A stretch of DNA of 64,000 nucleotides, taken from contig JABWDB010000048.1 of the NCBI GenBank assembly GCA_019614645.1, positions 736,001-800,000 of the forward strand, written 5' to 3'. Of the stretch, positions 47,601 through 57,914 are shown piece by piece (within the stretch, counting starts at the first letter, position 1; each line of letters starts with the position of its first letter). The translations under genes and the position numbers were made by a program. Under the pieces are notes generated by a model. The model was not told the DNA's origin, did not search any database, and saw only the letters and a program-made list of their open reading frames with translations. The DNA comes from Stratiolaelaps scimitus. Taxonomy: Eukaryota > Arthropoda > Arachnida > Mesostigmata > Laelapidae.

Positions 47601-50600
47601 CTCGGGTCGTCTGCGTTACGTTTCTTTGGTCGTAATCGCTGGCCGCGACAATACGACGATGACAAAATTCAATGCTGCTTATCAACGCTGATAGATAATC
47701 CCGAAATTGTCAGTCGGGCACGTGTACGATGCAACCGGGCAGAGGTTCCGTGAATCGACAAAAAAATAAAATGCCCCTAGACAGGTTTACCCGGAAAATC
47801 AACGATGTGATACATAAACGAGCTGCAAAGCAGGCTAAGCAAAAGCAGAAAATTCGACGAAACTCGCTTCAGCTGATAAAGCGGTCGGATACAGGGGGGC
47901 GACATGGTGGGGCGTGCACTGTTCGGACGCTCCAAGTGGAGAAACTTCTCAAAGTGATCAAGATGGCTGGCAGAAAAGTGCTCAGAGTCCCGATTCTGAA
48001 GGGTAGCGATCACGGTCGGAGATATGACGCGCCTGATCACCGAGTGAATGCTGTTGCCGTTGTCTCTGACAATTTTCAGATACACTACAGCTATGGTGAC
48101 GAACTCGGTCTGAGTACCGATGACGAGCTGGACTACGTCCCGCCCGAGGACCTCAATCATGTGAAGACCATCGATATGAAGAGCCTTGCCGAGGTTAGTA
48201 GCGTGACATGATGACGGACCACCCATTAAGACAAGTCCATTCGCTTAACCCAACTATGCGTGTTGTTTGCTCAGTTGAATATTCGTCTATTGTATTATGA
48301 TGACTAATTACTAATGATGCACATGTATAATAAGTGTGTTGTATTGTGTAGCGTATTGTACGTCGCGTGTGACGTAAGTGTTTGGCGTCGAAAAACGCTA
48401 GTCAGACAAAAACCGTGTGGGACCTTTCTCAAAACGAAACATACGCCGTCCTGTTGAATGATCAGGGAACGAATTGCTATCACGAAGTTCGTATCTCTCA
48501 TATTGATCTACATCGATCTGTGTATCTGTCAGTACCTGCAGTGATTACATGAACTGGATATGGCAATTGTTTGATTTCGAAGTGTTCTGGGAAAGAAAAA
48601 GTGAGAGCGAGAGAGATGTATGTCCACGATCTGCCGTTGTGGTCTGCGCTCTGTTTACGCGGGCTGACGTCGACATTGTCCCCGTGTGCCGCCTAATCCG
48701 ACCCTGTATGTCTAGGCTGAATCGTACGTCCAGCACACGGATCATTAATCACAGCTCGTTAATGACATATCATGTTTCAGGGGACAAATAGCATATTCTC
48801 GCATATGGCTCCATGTCTCTCCGAGTCGTACAAACCGGTAATTAATATTGCAAGTGATCAGTTCGTTCAACAGAAATTCTATTGTGCTGCTAAAATCCAT
48901 CATGTGGATTTGACCAACCACCTTCTTCATTTATGGCCTTATCCTGCATTGTTTTCTCTCCCCAACCATTGTACGCCACTATACCCCTGACGGTTGTGCG
49001 TTTGCCCTGCATAAGCTCGCAGGGTCAAGCTTTGCTGAAACGTCCTTTTTCAGCTCTGATTGATTGATAGAGCTGAATGCGTACGTCAAATCGCTTCCAC
49101 CTCCTCTTCCATCACTGTCGACTCAGCGGGCGAGTCAGCTAATTAATTGGTATCCGGATTCTTTTACACGAACTGATGATTTGGATACGAAGGGTGGCTG
49201 GCGTTATTTCCGTTTCAAGCATAATGGTTTTAAGCAATATTGCACGCTTTACGATCGCATTCCGATCACACGTACGACGACTACCGGCGGACCATAAGGG
49301 CTAAAGGCAGATTGATAGAATATGCCGATATTTAATCTCAAGACAAAAAAAAGTGATCATTTCTACACAATAGGTTTCGTGGCCAAGCCATAAAGAGGAC
49401 GATATGAATTTTTTCCTTAATAATTAGCAACATCGTTTGTGGCTTTCGATAGCGTCATATTGGCCTTTCAATGAAGATCAATAAAGATCAATCAACCAAT
49501 CCAGAGTCGAAGTTCTCTGGTCCACGATGCAGCCGATGCATATAATTAAAGAACTACGTAAACGAAGAATGACCTTCACGCAAATTATCACTGGGAGGAA
49601 ATTCAGTTCGTCTATCAACTTCTGCCTTTCTGCCTTTATATTGCCCGTTGTAAGCCGTTCCATTGTAAGATCGTAAGGGCTACCACTGTTGATAAATCAC
49701 TGTACACACGCCGAGGTTTCATTGGCAAGCTATCAAATGCCGCTGCACAATTCGGTAGTCAACAGGGACACCCATATTATACTATCGTACTTTAGGCAGA
49801 GATGAACAAATTTGCCTGAAAATCACATATATTGAAGATTGTTCGGATTGGCTAGACGTGTCAACGATTAATGCTTCTATCGGTTTATCAACGAAAGTTC
49901 AGTTTTGTTCTTCTTGAAAGGGTTAACAAACGGTTTCTCTATACGTGTCATTACGTCGTCACGGGACAATGCGAATAGCTGCGGCTCAAGTTTTTGCTTG
50001 CTTTATCTTCTAACTTGTTGATAATAGTTAATAATAATAATAATAATAATGAATAAGATGACTCATAATTTGTTTATCTCCGGCCAAAAGAAACTGTCAC
50101 CTGTATTGCTCGCGTCGTGATGGGCAGTACCAATACCCCTATCGAACACTAGAGTGTGACAGTGTGCAGTTTGTATGGGAAGTTATATACAAGCGATATC
50201 AGGGCTCGATTCTGTCTCGTATCCTGCACGTCCTCAGAATAGGTACATTTTGACGGGATCAGATCAAAATCAGATCAAATTCGTTTCTTCCAATTGACAC
50301 TTGGATAGTTTCAAAAAACCTTTCCACTGATTACATAGAAGAAAAACTGTATCATCCACTGTCGACTATCTCCAGAAGCACGTTAGCGTCTGGCCGTTGC
50401 CTCAAACCCGTGGGACGTTGAATCTATGGCAACTTCTATAAACACCCTATCGAACCCTCTATTCCTCCTTCTGCACTTGGGCATAAGATATCGGTTGCAC
50501 ATATCACGCCGCCAGCTGTATCTATCGCGGCCGTCTGCAATAAAAGTTCAGGCCACACACACACACACAGGTTCAAGCAAATCTGGGACCTGACTATTCA

Positions 50601-53600
50601 GGCTTTGCATCACTCACCGGTGACGGAGGGGGAGGCTGTCCTTCGTTCAGGCCAAAGGAAAGGAGCACCCTATTGTCACTGGGTGTACTACTCACCCGTC
50701 CTTCCCTGCTGGCCGTTGCTGTACCTGATTCTTGCTACAGCAACAGCAACAACAACCACAATCAACTATTCACCTTTGGCACTACCGAATTCTAGTGTTT
50801 GTTCCGTACGAGGACGTCGTATATCAGTCAGCAGCGTGTCGTATTATATAGCACTAATTAAGCGCTTGTATGTGATTGTATTGATGACTCGACGGCGACA
50901 GATGCCCGTCGATGAGGGCGAGCTTGCACAGCCCGAATCCCCCTCGCTACGATCGTCGGCGAACGCTGCGACGGCAAAAACGTCTGCGACGTCATCGGTG
51001 GCCGTATCGGAGGACGCGAAATCGTCGGCGTCGTCCGGCGACGAGCCGGATCCTGACGGTGGCACGCCTGAGAAGCGAGCTGAAACGCCTGAGTGTCCTG
51101 ACAACCATGATGACATGAAGCAGTACCTGGATAGATCGTTTGCCATGGACATTGACCATCTGTTCACATGCATGTTCACAGGTACGTTACAGATTGTCCC
51201 CGGGGAATGGCGTAGGGGTAACGACACGGGGGCACAGGAACCATCGATGGTTTCCGGTTCGAATCCCACACGGGGCATAGACAGCGAATCGATTCGGTTT
51301 CTGCTTGCATATTCGTCAGTATAGTCATTAGGCAAAATTACTCCCAGGCACTAGGTTAGGCTAGGCTATATTCTTGTGAGAGTGTTAGAAGTGAGACGGA
51401 TATTTTTGCATGGCGAACTTATGCATCAACAGAGATGCTCATGTAGTCAATAGCGCATTCAGGGCACCCATCTCTAAGGCTTGGCGTACTCGGGAAGAGT
51501 ACCATCTTGGGAATCAATTTGTTATCATGATAGCTCCAGTCCCACAATTGTTGTTGTACTATATAATGCTTATTTTATATAATGAATATTGCTGATATGT
51601 CCACTAAGCTGCAAGATTAGCCAGTCATACATGGGACACAATACGTGATAATGCATCTTTACCCAGGGCATAGAAAACGGAGAGCTTTGTTTTTCATTCG
51701 TTTGACGACTGTAACCTTAACGCACTCGTCGCGTGCGTGTCTCACTTCCAAACCCAAATGCCCTTGGAAGCTCATGCTCGTCCTAGTCGAACGTCAATGG
51801 GTCACTATGTGGCCATGATTATCTCCACATGATCTGCCTAGTTCTCATTGCCGATCCTTGTACATTTTCAGCGTCGGAATTTTATCAGGATTTGCAAGTG
51901 AGCCGTAAGACGTGCAATATGACCATTGGGAACTGGGAACGACTCGATGAAGGCAGGGTCGCACAACGTGGGGACACTGAACCCAATGGGAATGGCGGTG
52001 CTCCGAGCTCGCCCGGCAGCTCGCAATGCAAGCAAAAGAGGAGCCTCACTTATACGATCAACCTGAATCATGCCATGGCGAAAAGTTGTACGTCGTCGGA
52101 AACTCAGAGCTTGCATCGGAAGTCGAAAGCCGGCAAGATGTACTCGATTCGAAGCGAGGTTCGTGCGAAAACTAACGACAGATACACACACCCCAGTGTG
52201 ACATAAAAGAAAGCTTAAGCATTGTAAAATTGCAGCTCCTTCAATAAACCATTAAACCTTTACCTTACCTTTATCCCCGGTGGGCTTCGTCGACCACAGC
52301 CCGTTGAGGGTTCTTAGGGAGGATGGGAAGATTCCTAAGGAATCGATAAAATGCATTGTAATTAAATGTGCCTTTTATTTCACTTGACGCTAGATGATTT
52401 TAGCTGCCATTGAATTAGGGGTTCACACATTTTGTTGATCGAATCGCAGACTGGAACTCATATGATTGAGGTAGAAGGGTACTAATCTAGTCTGTTCTTA
52501 ATATCGACGATGATCACCCCGATCAACAGGTTTCCAATACCGGAGTTCCCTACGCGGACACGTTTGTGGTGCAGCAACACTATTGCTTACGACGTGAGGG
52601 TGAGAATCGTTGCCGATTGAAAATGTACGCGCAGATCGACTTCCGGAAACCTCCGTGGGGCTTCGTTAAAGGAATCATCGAGAAGAACACGAATCAGGGT
52701 GTTACCGACTTCGTGAACGACCTTCAGAAGGCCTTGGACAAGGAGGTCGAGAGACTCGCTAGCGAAAGTGGACAGGTTCCTCTTCCTATTACGCCAGGTA
52801 GGCTTGCAGACCATGACAATTGAAACGCGTCGTGCCTTAACAATCAGCCGAGCTTATACCGTGTCCTCGTAGCGCGCAGCATGCGTGCGTGATTTCTTTT
52901 GACCTCGAGCAAAAAACACGCTTACAGCAATTGCGGTTGCACTGATAGACCACGACTAATTAGGACGATTAATTAGTCGAAACTGTCCGTAGAACAATCC
53001 CCACATGTATACGCCACACTGCCCACATAGAGGGCTTGGCAAGCGACGTAAGCTGTGTACGATCGACGACACCATTTTACAGTTTACTGAATTCAATACG
53101 ATCCTGTATAAGTCTCCCAGCCTATAAGTGTGTCCCCTTGCCTAGCTAATTTGCCCCTTGATCGTGCCTATGATAATTCACTATGATCGTATATCGCTTA
53201 GCGATTAATTACTCTCGTTCTGTACCGGCCAAGATGCGGGAACATCGCCGACCTCGCCGCCAGCCTTTGCACCCAGAAAAACCGGTGCTTCGATCAACAG
53301 CGATGGCTCCGGAGCACTCGGTGGCGTCGACACCTGGCCAGCGAGTTGGTTCAGCCAATGGATAGAGCCCCCGGTGCTCCTCAAGGTGCTGGCCGTGTTC
53401 GTTGTTGTTTTGCTCGCGATCAACATCTACGTCCTGTACTCGTATTGGATGAAGGACGATCAGGGTGCCACCCTGGAACTCGTTGATTTCGGCAATCGCC
53501 CACCGACGACGATTGAGCAGTGGAGGAGGGCCTATGAACAAAGTCAGGTGAGGGTTCACAGATAGATATCGTTCCGTATAGCTGGACATTGCTGTAACAC

Positions 53601-54617
53601 GAACGCTGTGCAACTTACATCATTGTGTGCATATTCCTCACCTCAAGTCGTTGCACGCCATGCGTACACATTTGACAGGGAGAAAATGTACAATGCACAT
53701 ATGTTCAATGGTGATATACAACATTATATATTCATGCTGTTCCACAGAATGTTGTGAAAAAAAAACACGTTTTAAATCACTGGTATTTGGACAACGATTA
53801 AGATTGACGAAATGTCCAGATGTGAAGGTTTCTAATATATTTCATGCTGAGAAATTAAGCCAACGTGAACGGCACGCAATTTTAAGAACAGAAACAATAG
53901 CCTGGTAGGTGGCCGATCCCTTCGTGCATCTCTTCGTGGAGTTCATCTTTATAGAGATTGTGTTAGTCACAGAAATCGGACGGCGGGTTAAGCTCAACAG
54001 GCTCGATGCAGCGTGATGGGTTAATTGCAGTTAATCGACATACGGGGATGAATGAACACAAGAGAACTAACTTGATAACTGCTAGACAAACTAGCGAAGT
54101 AAGTTACCTGGGGTAATTCGGCAACCGCAGCTAGCCAATGGAACAATGAGAGAAATGAACAATAGCGTCGTGGTTTAATTAATTAGAGCTAATTAATAGT
54201 ATGTCTAGTATTAATTAGTCAGCTTTAAGTGGTGCCAGCCGGTCAAAGAACACTTATAGTTTAATATTCGATTATTTCGGAGGTTCTCCTCGCCTATGTC
54301 TGCTGAATAGATACGATTTTGTGTAATTGTGATAATTAACATTAACAAACACCTTTATCTGCTTCGTGTTCTTTGCCCATCTCACAACATGAAAGGTCCG
54401 ACATCGACGGCAACTAGACGAAGTCAGCCGTCTCGTAGATCGCACTCTTGGCGGTGTCGACAATATGAGAACTGTATTTGGCCAGCTCAAGGATGTCATA
54501 GCTCAAAGGACAAATCAGCTGCCCGCGAGTGGTTCGGCCGGCTCCCCCGAACGGCAGACGACAACATATTCACATATAACGCTGCCGGAGAGTAGCCTCC
54601 CTCAGGAGGAGCTCTAA
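39733..54617 (+). CDS. GRAMD1: Aster/GRAMD1 ER cholesterol-transfer protein (12 coding exons)
   Basis: Aster proteins sit in the ER membrane, reach plasma-membrane contact sites through a GRAM domain that senses phosphatidylserine and accessible cholesterol, and carry cholesterol to the ER with the VASt/ASTER domain. The joined exons total 2628 bases, 875 residues, with every phase consistent. Order: disordered Ser/Pro/Lys N-terminus (1-240); GRAM (about 244-375, with DYSCALQRDILVHGRLYIS and SMTKEKTAL); acidic linker with GDELGLSTDDELDYVPP; VASt (about 495-685, with PPWGFVKGIIEKN); transmembrane helix (about 745-770); polar helical tail. Exon 1 is preceded by GCCACC. Against vertebrate family members the GRAM and VASt cores align throughout. 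The N-terminus is longer and low-complexity, and VASt carries an extra Gly/Ser/Pro loop. Identification is firm; exon 1 and the exon 8 left border are the least certain. Confidence 0.93.
41903..42108 (+). CDS. GRAMD1: GRAMD1 exon 2
   Basis: Acceptor AATTGCAG, donor CCG|GTAAGA. Encodes disordered Ser/Arg-rich sequence (KKSDPVLSSSAPASVEG..., five-Arg run). The two-base start and one-base end match its neighbours. Confidence 0.8.
42283..42350 (-). repeat. SINE-A tail fragment (reverse), GRAMD1 intron 2
   Basis: Contains GGTTTATTAAAGGAAGTGCA, the reverse of the SINE-A tail, with a diverged remainder. Confidence 0.5.
42633..42850 (+). CDS. GRAMD1: GRAMD1 exon 3
   Basis: Acceptor CTACAGCTACAG (two tandem CTACAG give a 6-base choice); weak donor CAG|GTTCGT. 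Encodes acidic, Ser-rich sequence (HFGQDENEQFDGK...SSISASTISLQPSQ). Phase agrees on both sides. Confidence 0.75.
43025..43049. repeat. (TA)n microsatellite, GRAMD1 intron 3
   Basis: About 12 TA units. Confidence 0.9.
43098..43150 (-). repeat. SINE-B head fragment (reverse), GRAMD1 intron 3
   Basis: Reverse complement reads GGCGTCCCCGTAGACCGTCT then AGTGGTGAGCGTCTTTG, matching the SINE-B 5' head. Confidence 0.45.
43488..43592 (+). CDS. GRAMD1: GRAMD1 exon 4 (lead-in to GRAM)
   Basis: 35 codons from a Gly/Ser/Pro stretch to a basic cluster ending KNRKTAWYQN, the family's entry into the GRAM domain. Donor AAT|GTAAGT. Confidence 0.88.
44251..44499 (+). CDS. GRAMD1: GRAMD1 exon 5 (GRAM core)
   Basis: 83 codons: LISPTYKSKCADFRRLFA, then DYSCALQRDILVHGRLYIS, NIFKWET and DLTSMTKEKTAL. 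This is the lipid-sensing GRAM (PH-like) fold of Aster proteins. Acceptor TTACAG, donor TTG|GTACGT. Confidence 0.95.
44572..44790. repeat. Long palindrome with a third arm, GRAMD1 intron 5
   Basis: A roughly 42-base arm (44572-44614, beginning GGACAGCTCACAAGTACATA) is followed, after a TA-rich centre, by its reverse complement (44699-44740) and then by a second forward copy (44744-44787). The two right-hand arms are only about 5 bases apart and could also pair. Confidence 0.9.
45331..45530 (-). repeat. Dispersed inverted repeat, copy 1 (GRAMD1 intron 5)
   Basis: Reverse complement of 55301-55475. It shares in order TATGCGTATCAT, ATTCATGTATTTGAATAAT, AAATAAGCAGATAGGATAGG, an (AAT)n run and CCCTACGCACGGCCAGCGTA. 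Confidence 0.85.
45470..45588. repeat. Imperfect 118-bp palindrome, GRAMD1 intron 5
   Basis: Core arms CCCTACGCACGGCCAGCGTA (from 45504) and TACACTGGCCGTACGTAGGG (to 45556) extend outward through CCATTCTG/CAATGG and ATTAT-rich sequence. Confidence 0.8.
45703..45855 (+). CDS. GRAMD1: GRAMD1 exon 6 (end of GRAM)
   Basis: 51 codons: VIPNAIVCQTDSERYFFTSF, then RDKTYLMLFRIWQNALL and ECWRW, the conserved last strand and helix of the GRAM fold. Donor TGG|GTAAGT. Confidence 0.95.
45957..46032 (+). repeat. SINE-B 3' fragment, GRAMD1 intron 6
   Basis: GGTAATACCTAAAAGGTTAA, GCCTGTCAGATAGGGG and GAGGATCAGCTCGAAAAAC match the 3' block of SINE-B. Confidence 0.8.
46423..46568 (-). repeat. SINE-A, full-length copy (reverse), GRAMD1 intron 6
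   Basis: Reverse complement gives the complete head, a GGTTCGAGTCCCG B-box and a tail with AATAAACC. Preceded by a TA run. Confidence 0.85.
46600..48079 (+). other. Remainder of GRAMD1 intron 6
   Basis: Mixed-composition intron with several overlapping ORFs on both strands (46688-47125 +, 47222-47665 -), none recognisable. The last 350 bases are open in frame with exon 7. Confidence 0.5.
48080..48193 (+). CDS. GRAMD1: GRAMD1 exon 7 (acidic linker)
   Basis: 38 codons containing YGDELGLSTDDELDYVPP, a motif conserved just after GRAM in Aster proteins. Acceptor AATTTTCAG, donor GAG|GTTAGT. The frame is also open for 117 codons upstream. Confidence 0.92.
48194..50901 (+). other. GRAMD1 intron 7
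   Basis: 2.7-kb intron. It has an (AAT)n run near 50029-50051 and a (CA)n run near 50555-50569. The last 297 bases are open in frame with exon 8. No embedded gene recognised. Confidence 0.6.
50902..51181 (+). CDS. GRAMD1: GRAMD1 exon 8 (linker and start of VASt)
   Basis: Ser/Ala/Asp-rich linker, then KQYLDRSFAMDIDHLFTCMF, the first helix of VASt. Donor ACAG|GTACGT is good. The left border (GGCGACAG) has a poor pyrimidine tract, and the frame stays open upstream to 50605, so the true start may differ. Confidence 0.8.
51200..51290 (+). repeat. tRNA-like sequence in GRAMD1 intron 8 (SINE head or tRNA pseudogene)
   Basis: A-box-like TGGCGTAGGGGTAACGACAC and B-box GGTTCGAATCCC are correctly ordered and spaced, but the acceptor and T stems do not pair well, so it is not a functional tRNA gene. 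Confidence 0.4.
51872..52158 (+). CDS. GRAMD1: GRAMD1 exon 9 (VASt)
   Basis: Encodes SEFYQDLQVSRKTCNMTIGN, a Gly/Ser/Pro/Asn-rich insertion (about residues 541-565), then SLTYTINLNHAMAKSCTSSE and GKMYSIRSE. Acceptor ATTTTCAG, donor GAG|GTTCGT. Confidence 0.92.
52195..52272 (+). repeat. SINE-A 3' half, GRAMD1 intron 9
   Basis: Begins 37 bases after the exon 9 donor: GTGACATAAAAGAAAGCTTA, GCAGCTCCTTCAATAAACC and the CCTTTA tail. It carries an AATAAA in sense orientation. Confidence 0.85.
52530..52797 (+). CDS. GRAMD1: GRAMD1 exon 10 (end of VASt)
   Basis: Encodes PYADTFVVQQHYCL, LKMYAQIDFRKPPWGFVKG and IIEKNTNQGVTDFVNDLQKA, the strand-helix end of the sterol-binding fold. Donor CAG|GTAGGC. 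Confidence 0.94.
53234..53547 (+). CDS. GRAMD1: GRAMD1 exon 11 (linker and ER transmembrane segment)
   Basis: A Pro/Gly/Ser linker, then VLLKVLAVFVVVLLAINIYV (ER anchor) and YSYWMKDDQ with an acidic tail. Ends at CAG|GTGAGG. The two-base start supplies an Asp codon with exon 10. Confidence 0.9.
54396..54617 (+). CDS. GRAMD1: GRAMD1 exon 12 (C-terminal tail)
   Basis: 73 codons and TAA: an amphipathic helix, RQLDEVSRLVDRTLGGVDNM then FGQLKDVI, as at the C-terminus of Aster proteins, followed by a Ser/Thr/Pro tail ending SLPQEEL. Confidence 0.88.
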   Translation, partial: VRHRRQLDEVSRLVDRTLGGVDNMRTVFGQLKDVIAQRTNQLPASGSAGSPERQTTTYSHITLPESSLPQEEL

Positions 54618-55300
54618 GTCATCATTAGTTATGCGGGATTAACAGCAAACAGGTTCAGGAGAGACACAAGGACGTTCGAGATGGTGGACAAATCGAGCTC
54701 GAACCGAGCTCTGCTAACTGCGACATACGAAGTTGACGGAGGGCAGAGCGAAAGAGAGAGAGATATCAATTAGCACTAGTCATCAATGATCGTGGGAATG
54801 AATCAGAGGATGAAGGGATGGGGACCTCGGATAAATCGGGATCGGAAGCTGGTAATGGTGATTATAGTGGTGGACACCGTTGATGTACGACGAGGTCGTT
54901 GTGATGAACACATTATAGAATTAATAATTATAATGATATTAATAATGATAGAGAGGGAAAGAGAGAGAAAGAGAGAAAGAAAGAGAGAGAAAAAGCAGAA
55001 TAACTATATATGTGTGGCTTTATATATGTTATTATAAGATGATTATTATAGTGATATGCTCAGAGGGCACCGTTGTTTACATGTGTACATCACGGTAGAC
55101 ACCTTCATGGGTTTAGTTCTTCGTAGCCATGTCGTCTCTCTATAGGGAATTAATTATCTTATCAGATCGACGCAAGATGAAGCAAGATAGTGAGTGATGA
55201 TGATAATTATGATTCGTAAATTGGCCGCTAATCAACGAGAAGCATAGGAAATACGAAACGAGATAAAGAAATCAAACGCACCCTCGAACGAACTAATGGT

Positions 55301-55475
55301 AGAGGAACGTACGCTGGCCGTGCGTAGGGTACGGAATGGTAGATAACAATTATGGAGATTAATTATTATTATTATTATTATTGCGTACTCTTCCTATCCT
55401 ATCTGCTTATTTAATTATTCAAATACATGAATGGAACGAATGCTATTTGAGTGTCGTAAAATGATACGCATATAT
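55301..55475 (+). repeat. Dispersed inverted repeat, copy 2 (downstream of GRAMD1)
   Basis: Same 175-base unit as 45331-45530, in the opposite direction. It has one arm of the palindrome (GTACGCTGGCCGTGCGTAGG), an (ATT)n run, CCTATCCTATCTGCTTATTT and ATACGCATATATG. Confidence 0.85.
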
Positions 55476-55477
55476 GT

Positions 55478-55508
<31 letters not shown>

Positions 55509-56795
55509 GCAATAGCACCACTATTAATTGTCGATGTCATGTGCAATTTCATGTGCATAGCCTTCTTTTTCGAAGGCCGTACACAACCGTTGAACCATGT
55601 GCAATGTGATCCCCTTCGACGGGAAGAGTTGCTGCTGCAGCAGCTGCTGCAGCACCAGGCCGAAGATCGACGGCCGGATACAGGGACATCGGCAGAGAGG
55701 TTCGAGCGCGAGTGAAAACCGAACTTTCGGAAGTTCGCGGGGCGAGATGCAAAGACCCTTAAGCGATTCAGTGTTTAACTAGAGTATTCACCTTTGGAAC
55801 AAAATGATGATGTCTGCGAGATGTATAAAAGGTCGGGTTTGACAGATTTGTTCAAGCAGTCGCCAAAGCGGAACGGAGTCGAGTATCGCTCGAGGCGCGA
55901 ACCCCCTCAATGGTGATTCTGCCGTAACTTAGTGATAATAGAGTGACATCTTGGACAGCTGGTTTATCCAAGTCACGTTACATATTGTATGGAGATGAAG
56001 GGACGCGTGAGGATAAAAAAAGATGACGAATTATCAAACATGGTATATAACTCTCTATGTACAGAACATGAACACATAGAGTAGGCAACGTTCGATTATT
56101 AGCGCCATATTGTCAAATGACAGCCGTTCGCTTCTTAAAGAGATAATTACAGATTGGGGCGTGTATCTGGCCACCTGTGTCTATCGTACGTTGTCGCCGG
56201 TGGCCGGCACGAACCGAAACGACAATGAGATGATGTCCGCGCGATCAATCCAATTCAATCAACCTCCGCCAAAGCCAATCTCAACAATCAATCAGACACT
56301 CACAAACAGCTATTGTCTGCTGCGATAGTGAACATGTGGCGACACCTCCCTCATTCAAAACGGACGTACAGAGTTTTGTAAGACAAAAAAAGAAGCGTAC
56401 AATGACCATAATCTTATCCTGCTCTCAGGTATAAAAGTATCCAACAGATACGCGAACACACACACACGTATATACGTTCGTATACACGTATACGTAAAGA
56501 TGAACAAGGGGAAATTCTCCGTCAGAATGTTAATTGTTCGTTCCGCAGCCAACTCATCATTGGCCGCTGTTATCAGCCGACGGTCACCTGTTATCAGTGG
56601 CATGTCTACACGCTCATACAGATTCACCGAGAGAGAGATAATTCGGACTAGGTGATTTCTTTTATCAGTTCCGTGTTCCAGTTGGTGGAGATCGTTCGCT
56701 AGAGAGATGTTGGATGTCGATTGAAGACGGCGAGATGATTAGGATTTGCTGGCGACAACGAGAATGAATAACACGAAATGGGGTGTTATTGTGAA

Positions 56796-56801
56796 ATTAA
56801 A
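56796..56801 (+). terminator. Candidate poly(A) signal for GRAMD1
   Basis: ATTAAA followed about 20 bases later by TGTGTGTATTGTGTG, a typical GT-rich downstream element. Other sites are possible. Confidence 0.35.
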
Positions 56802-57505
56802 ACAAACAATGTATAGAAATGTGTGTATTGTGTGATTATTTACTTCGCGGAAGTGGATGGACCGATGCAGTCGGTGTTCTCGGTCATTAATGCACAATTA
56901 ATTCACACATTAATTGGGCCAGCTAATATCGAATGTCTGTGGTGGAAATAGCAAGGTGAGTCCAGATCGTCAACCGATTTGGACATGAATCGACCCGCGA
57001 TCTGTACATGACAAGGGTCACAATCGCAGGCTCATGACAACACTTGGGCGAGTCGTCCACGATTTGTAGTTAGCTCAAACTCACTCATTTAGTCTGCTGT
57101 AATTAGGCTACAATTTAAATTAAAGGTGGGATATATACATTCTATAGATAGCCTGTGCATAACATCCGTTATTTGGGTAGTGGACAACTAGACAAGATTA
57201 CAAAATTGATTCTGTTTTAGTTGCTTTTTTTTATCAATAGGCCTAAGGTGTTCAATTATAAAAGTGTTGTGTAAAAGGTGTTTGTAAAAGTAGAAAATAG
57301 AACAAAAAAATCCGGGTTGAGTAGCCTATGTTTATATTGAATATTGAATCTACGAATTTTACTGGATTTGATCTTTATACTTCAATAACGATTTTGCCTC
57401 ATCTTTTGGTATCATGATTCATATCTAAAACTAAAAAGTTAAAACCTAAATTGCATAGTGACTCAATACCGCTTGATGATGTGTTCGGAACGAGTGGCTG
57501 ACTCT

Positions 57506-57674
57506 CAGCCGACATTTAACGTCCACGGTACAACTGCTTTTAGCATTGCTTCGTAAGACTAAATAAAAAGGTAAATGTAAATGTGCAACTGTAGGGATCG
57601 AACCCGTCCACCTACGTGTCTCCTCCCATAGCAAGGCGCGCGCGAATGCATCACGCCATCGGGCTTGACGGTGG
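57506..57674 (-). repeat. SINE-C copy (reverse)
   Basis: The reverse strand has a tRNA-like head with GCGTGATGCATTCGCGCG and the B-box GGGTTCGATCCCTAC, then the tail AAGCAGTTGTACCGTGGACG, linking head and tail of the family. Confidence 0.6.
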
Positions 57675-57824
57675 TAAGCCACAATGAGCATGACAAGGTC
57701 GGACAGAGAGAGAGAGATACAGGATATGCCTCGTGGTCAGATCCTCTTGTCCGTGTCAAGGCGAGGATTCGGCCTAACCCTAAATGGGACAACTTAGGAG
57801 GCGAGACTTTACGGCGGGAGGCGG

Positions 57825-57900
57825 GTGGCTGTAGGCGCAACGGTAACAAGGAGCTACCCATCAAACAGCAGCTCATTTAATAAACCAATGAAACCTTTAG
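57825..57900 (+). repeat. SINE-A tail fragment, diverged
   Basis: Ends CAGCTCATTTAATAAACCAA then ACCTTTAG, immediately upstream of the LINE remnant. Confidence 0.5.
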
Positions 57901-57914
57901 TTGCTTGATGGCCA

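Larger units (their letters stand above)
54618..56830 (+). other. GRAMD1: Probable GRAMD1 3'UTR and downstream flank
   Basis: Purine-rich low-complexity sequence (GA/AAG runs near 54950-54993) without a conserved ORF. Includes an inverted-repeat arm (55301-55475), a (TA)n run near 55490-55507 and CAG/CTG palindromic runs near 55631-55654. An ATTAAA at 56796 followed by GT-rich sequence could close the transcript. The extent is inferred. Confidence 0.4.

Noticed and set aside
47222..47665. 147-codon reverse ORF inside GRAMD1 intron 6
   Set aside because: No known motif, no antisense splice context.
51200..51290. Functional tRNA gene
   Set aside because: A and B boxes are present, but acceptor and T stems do not pair. 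A SINE head or tRNA relic is more likely.
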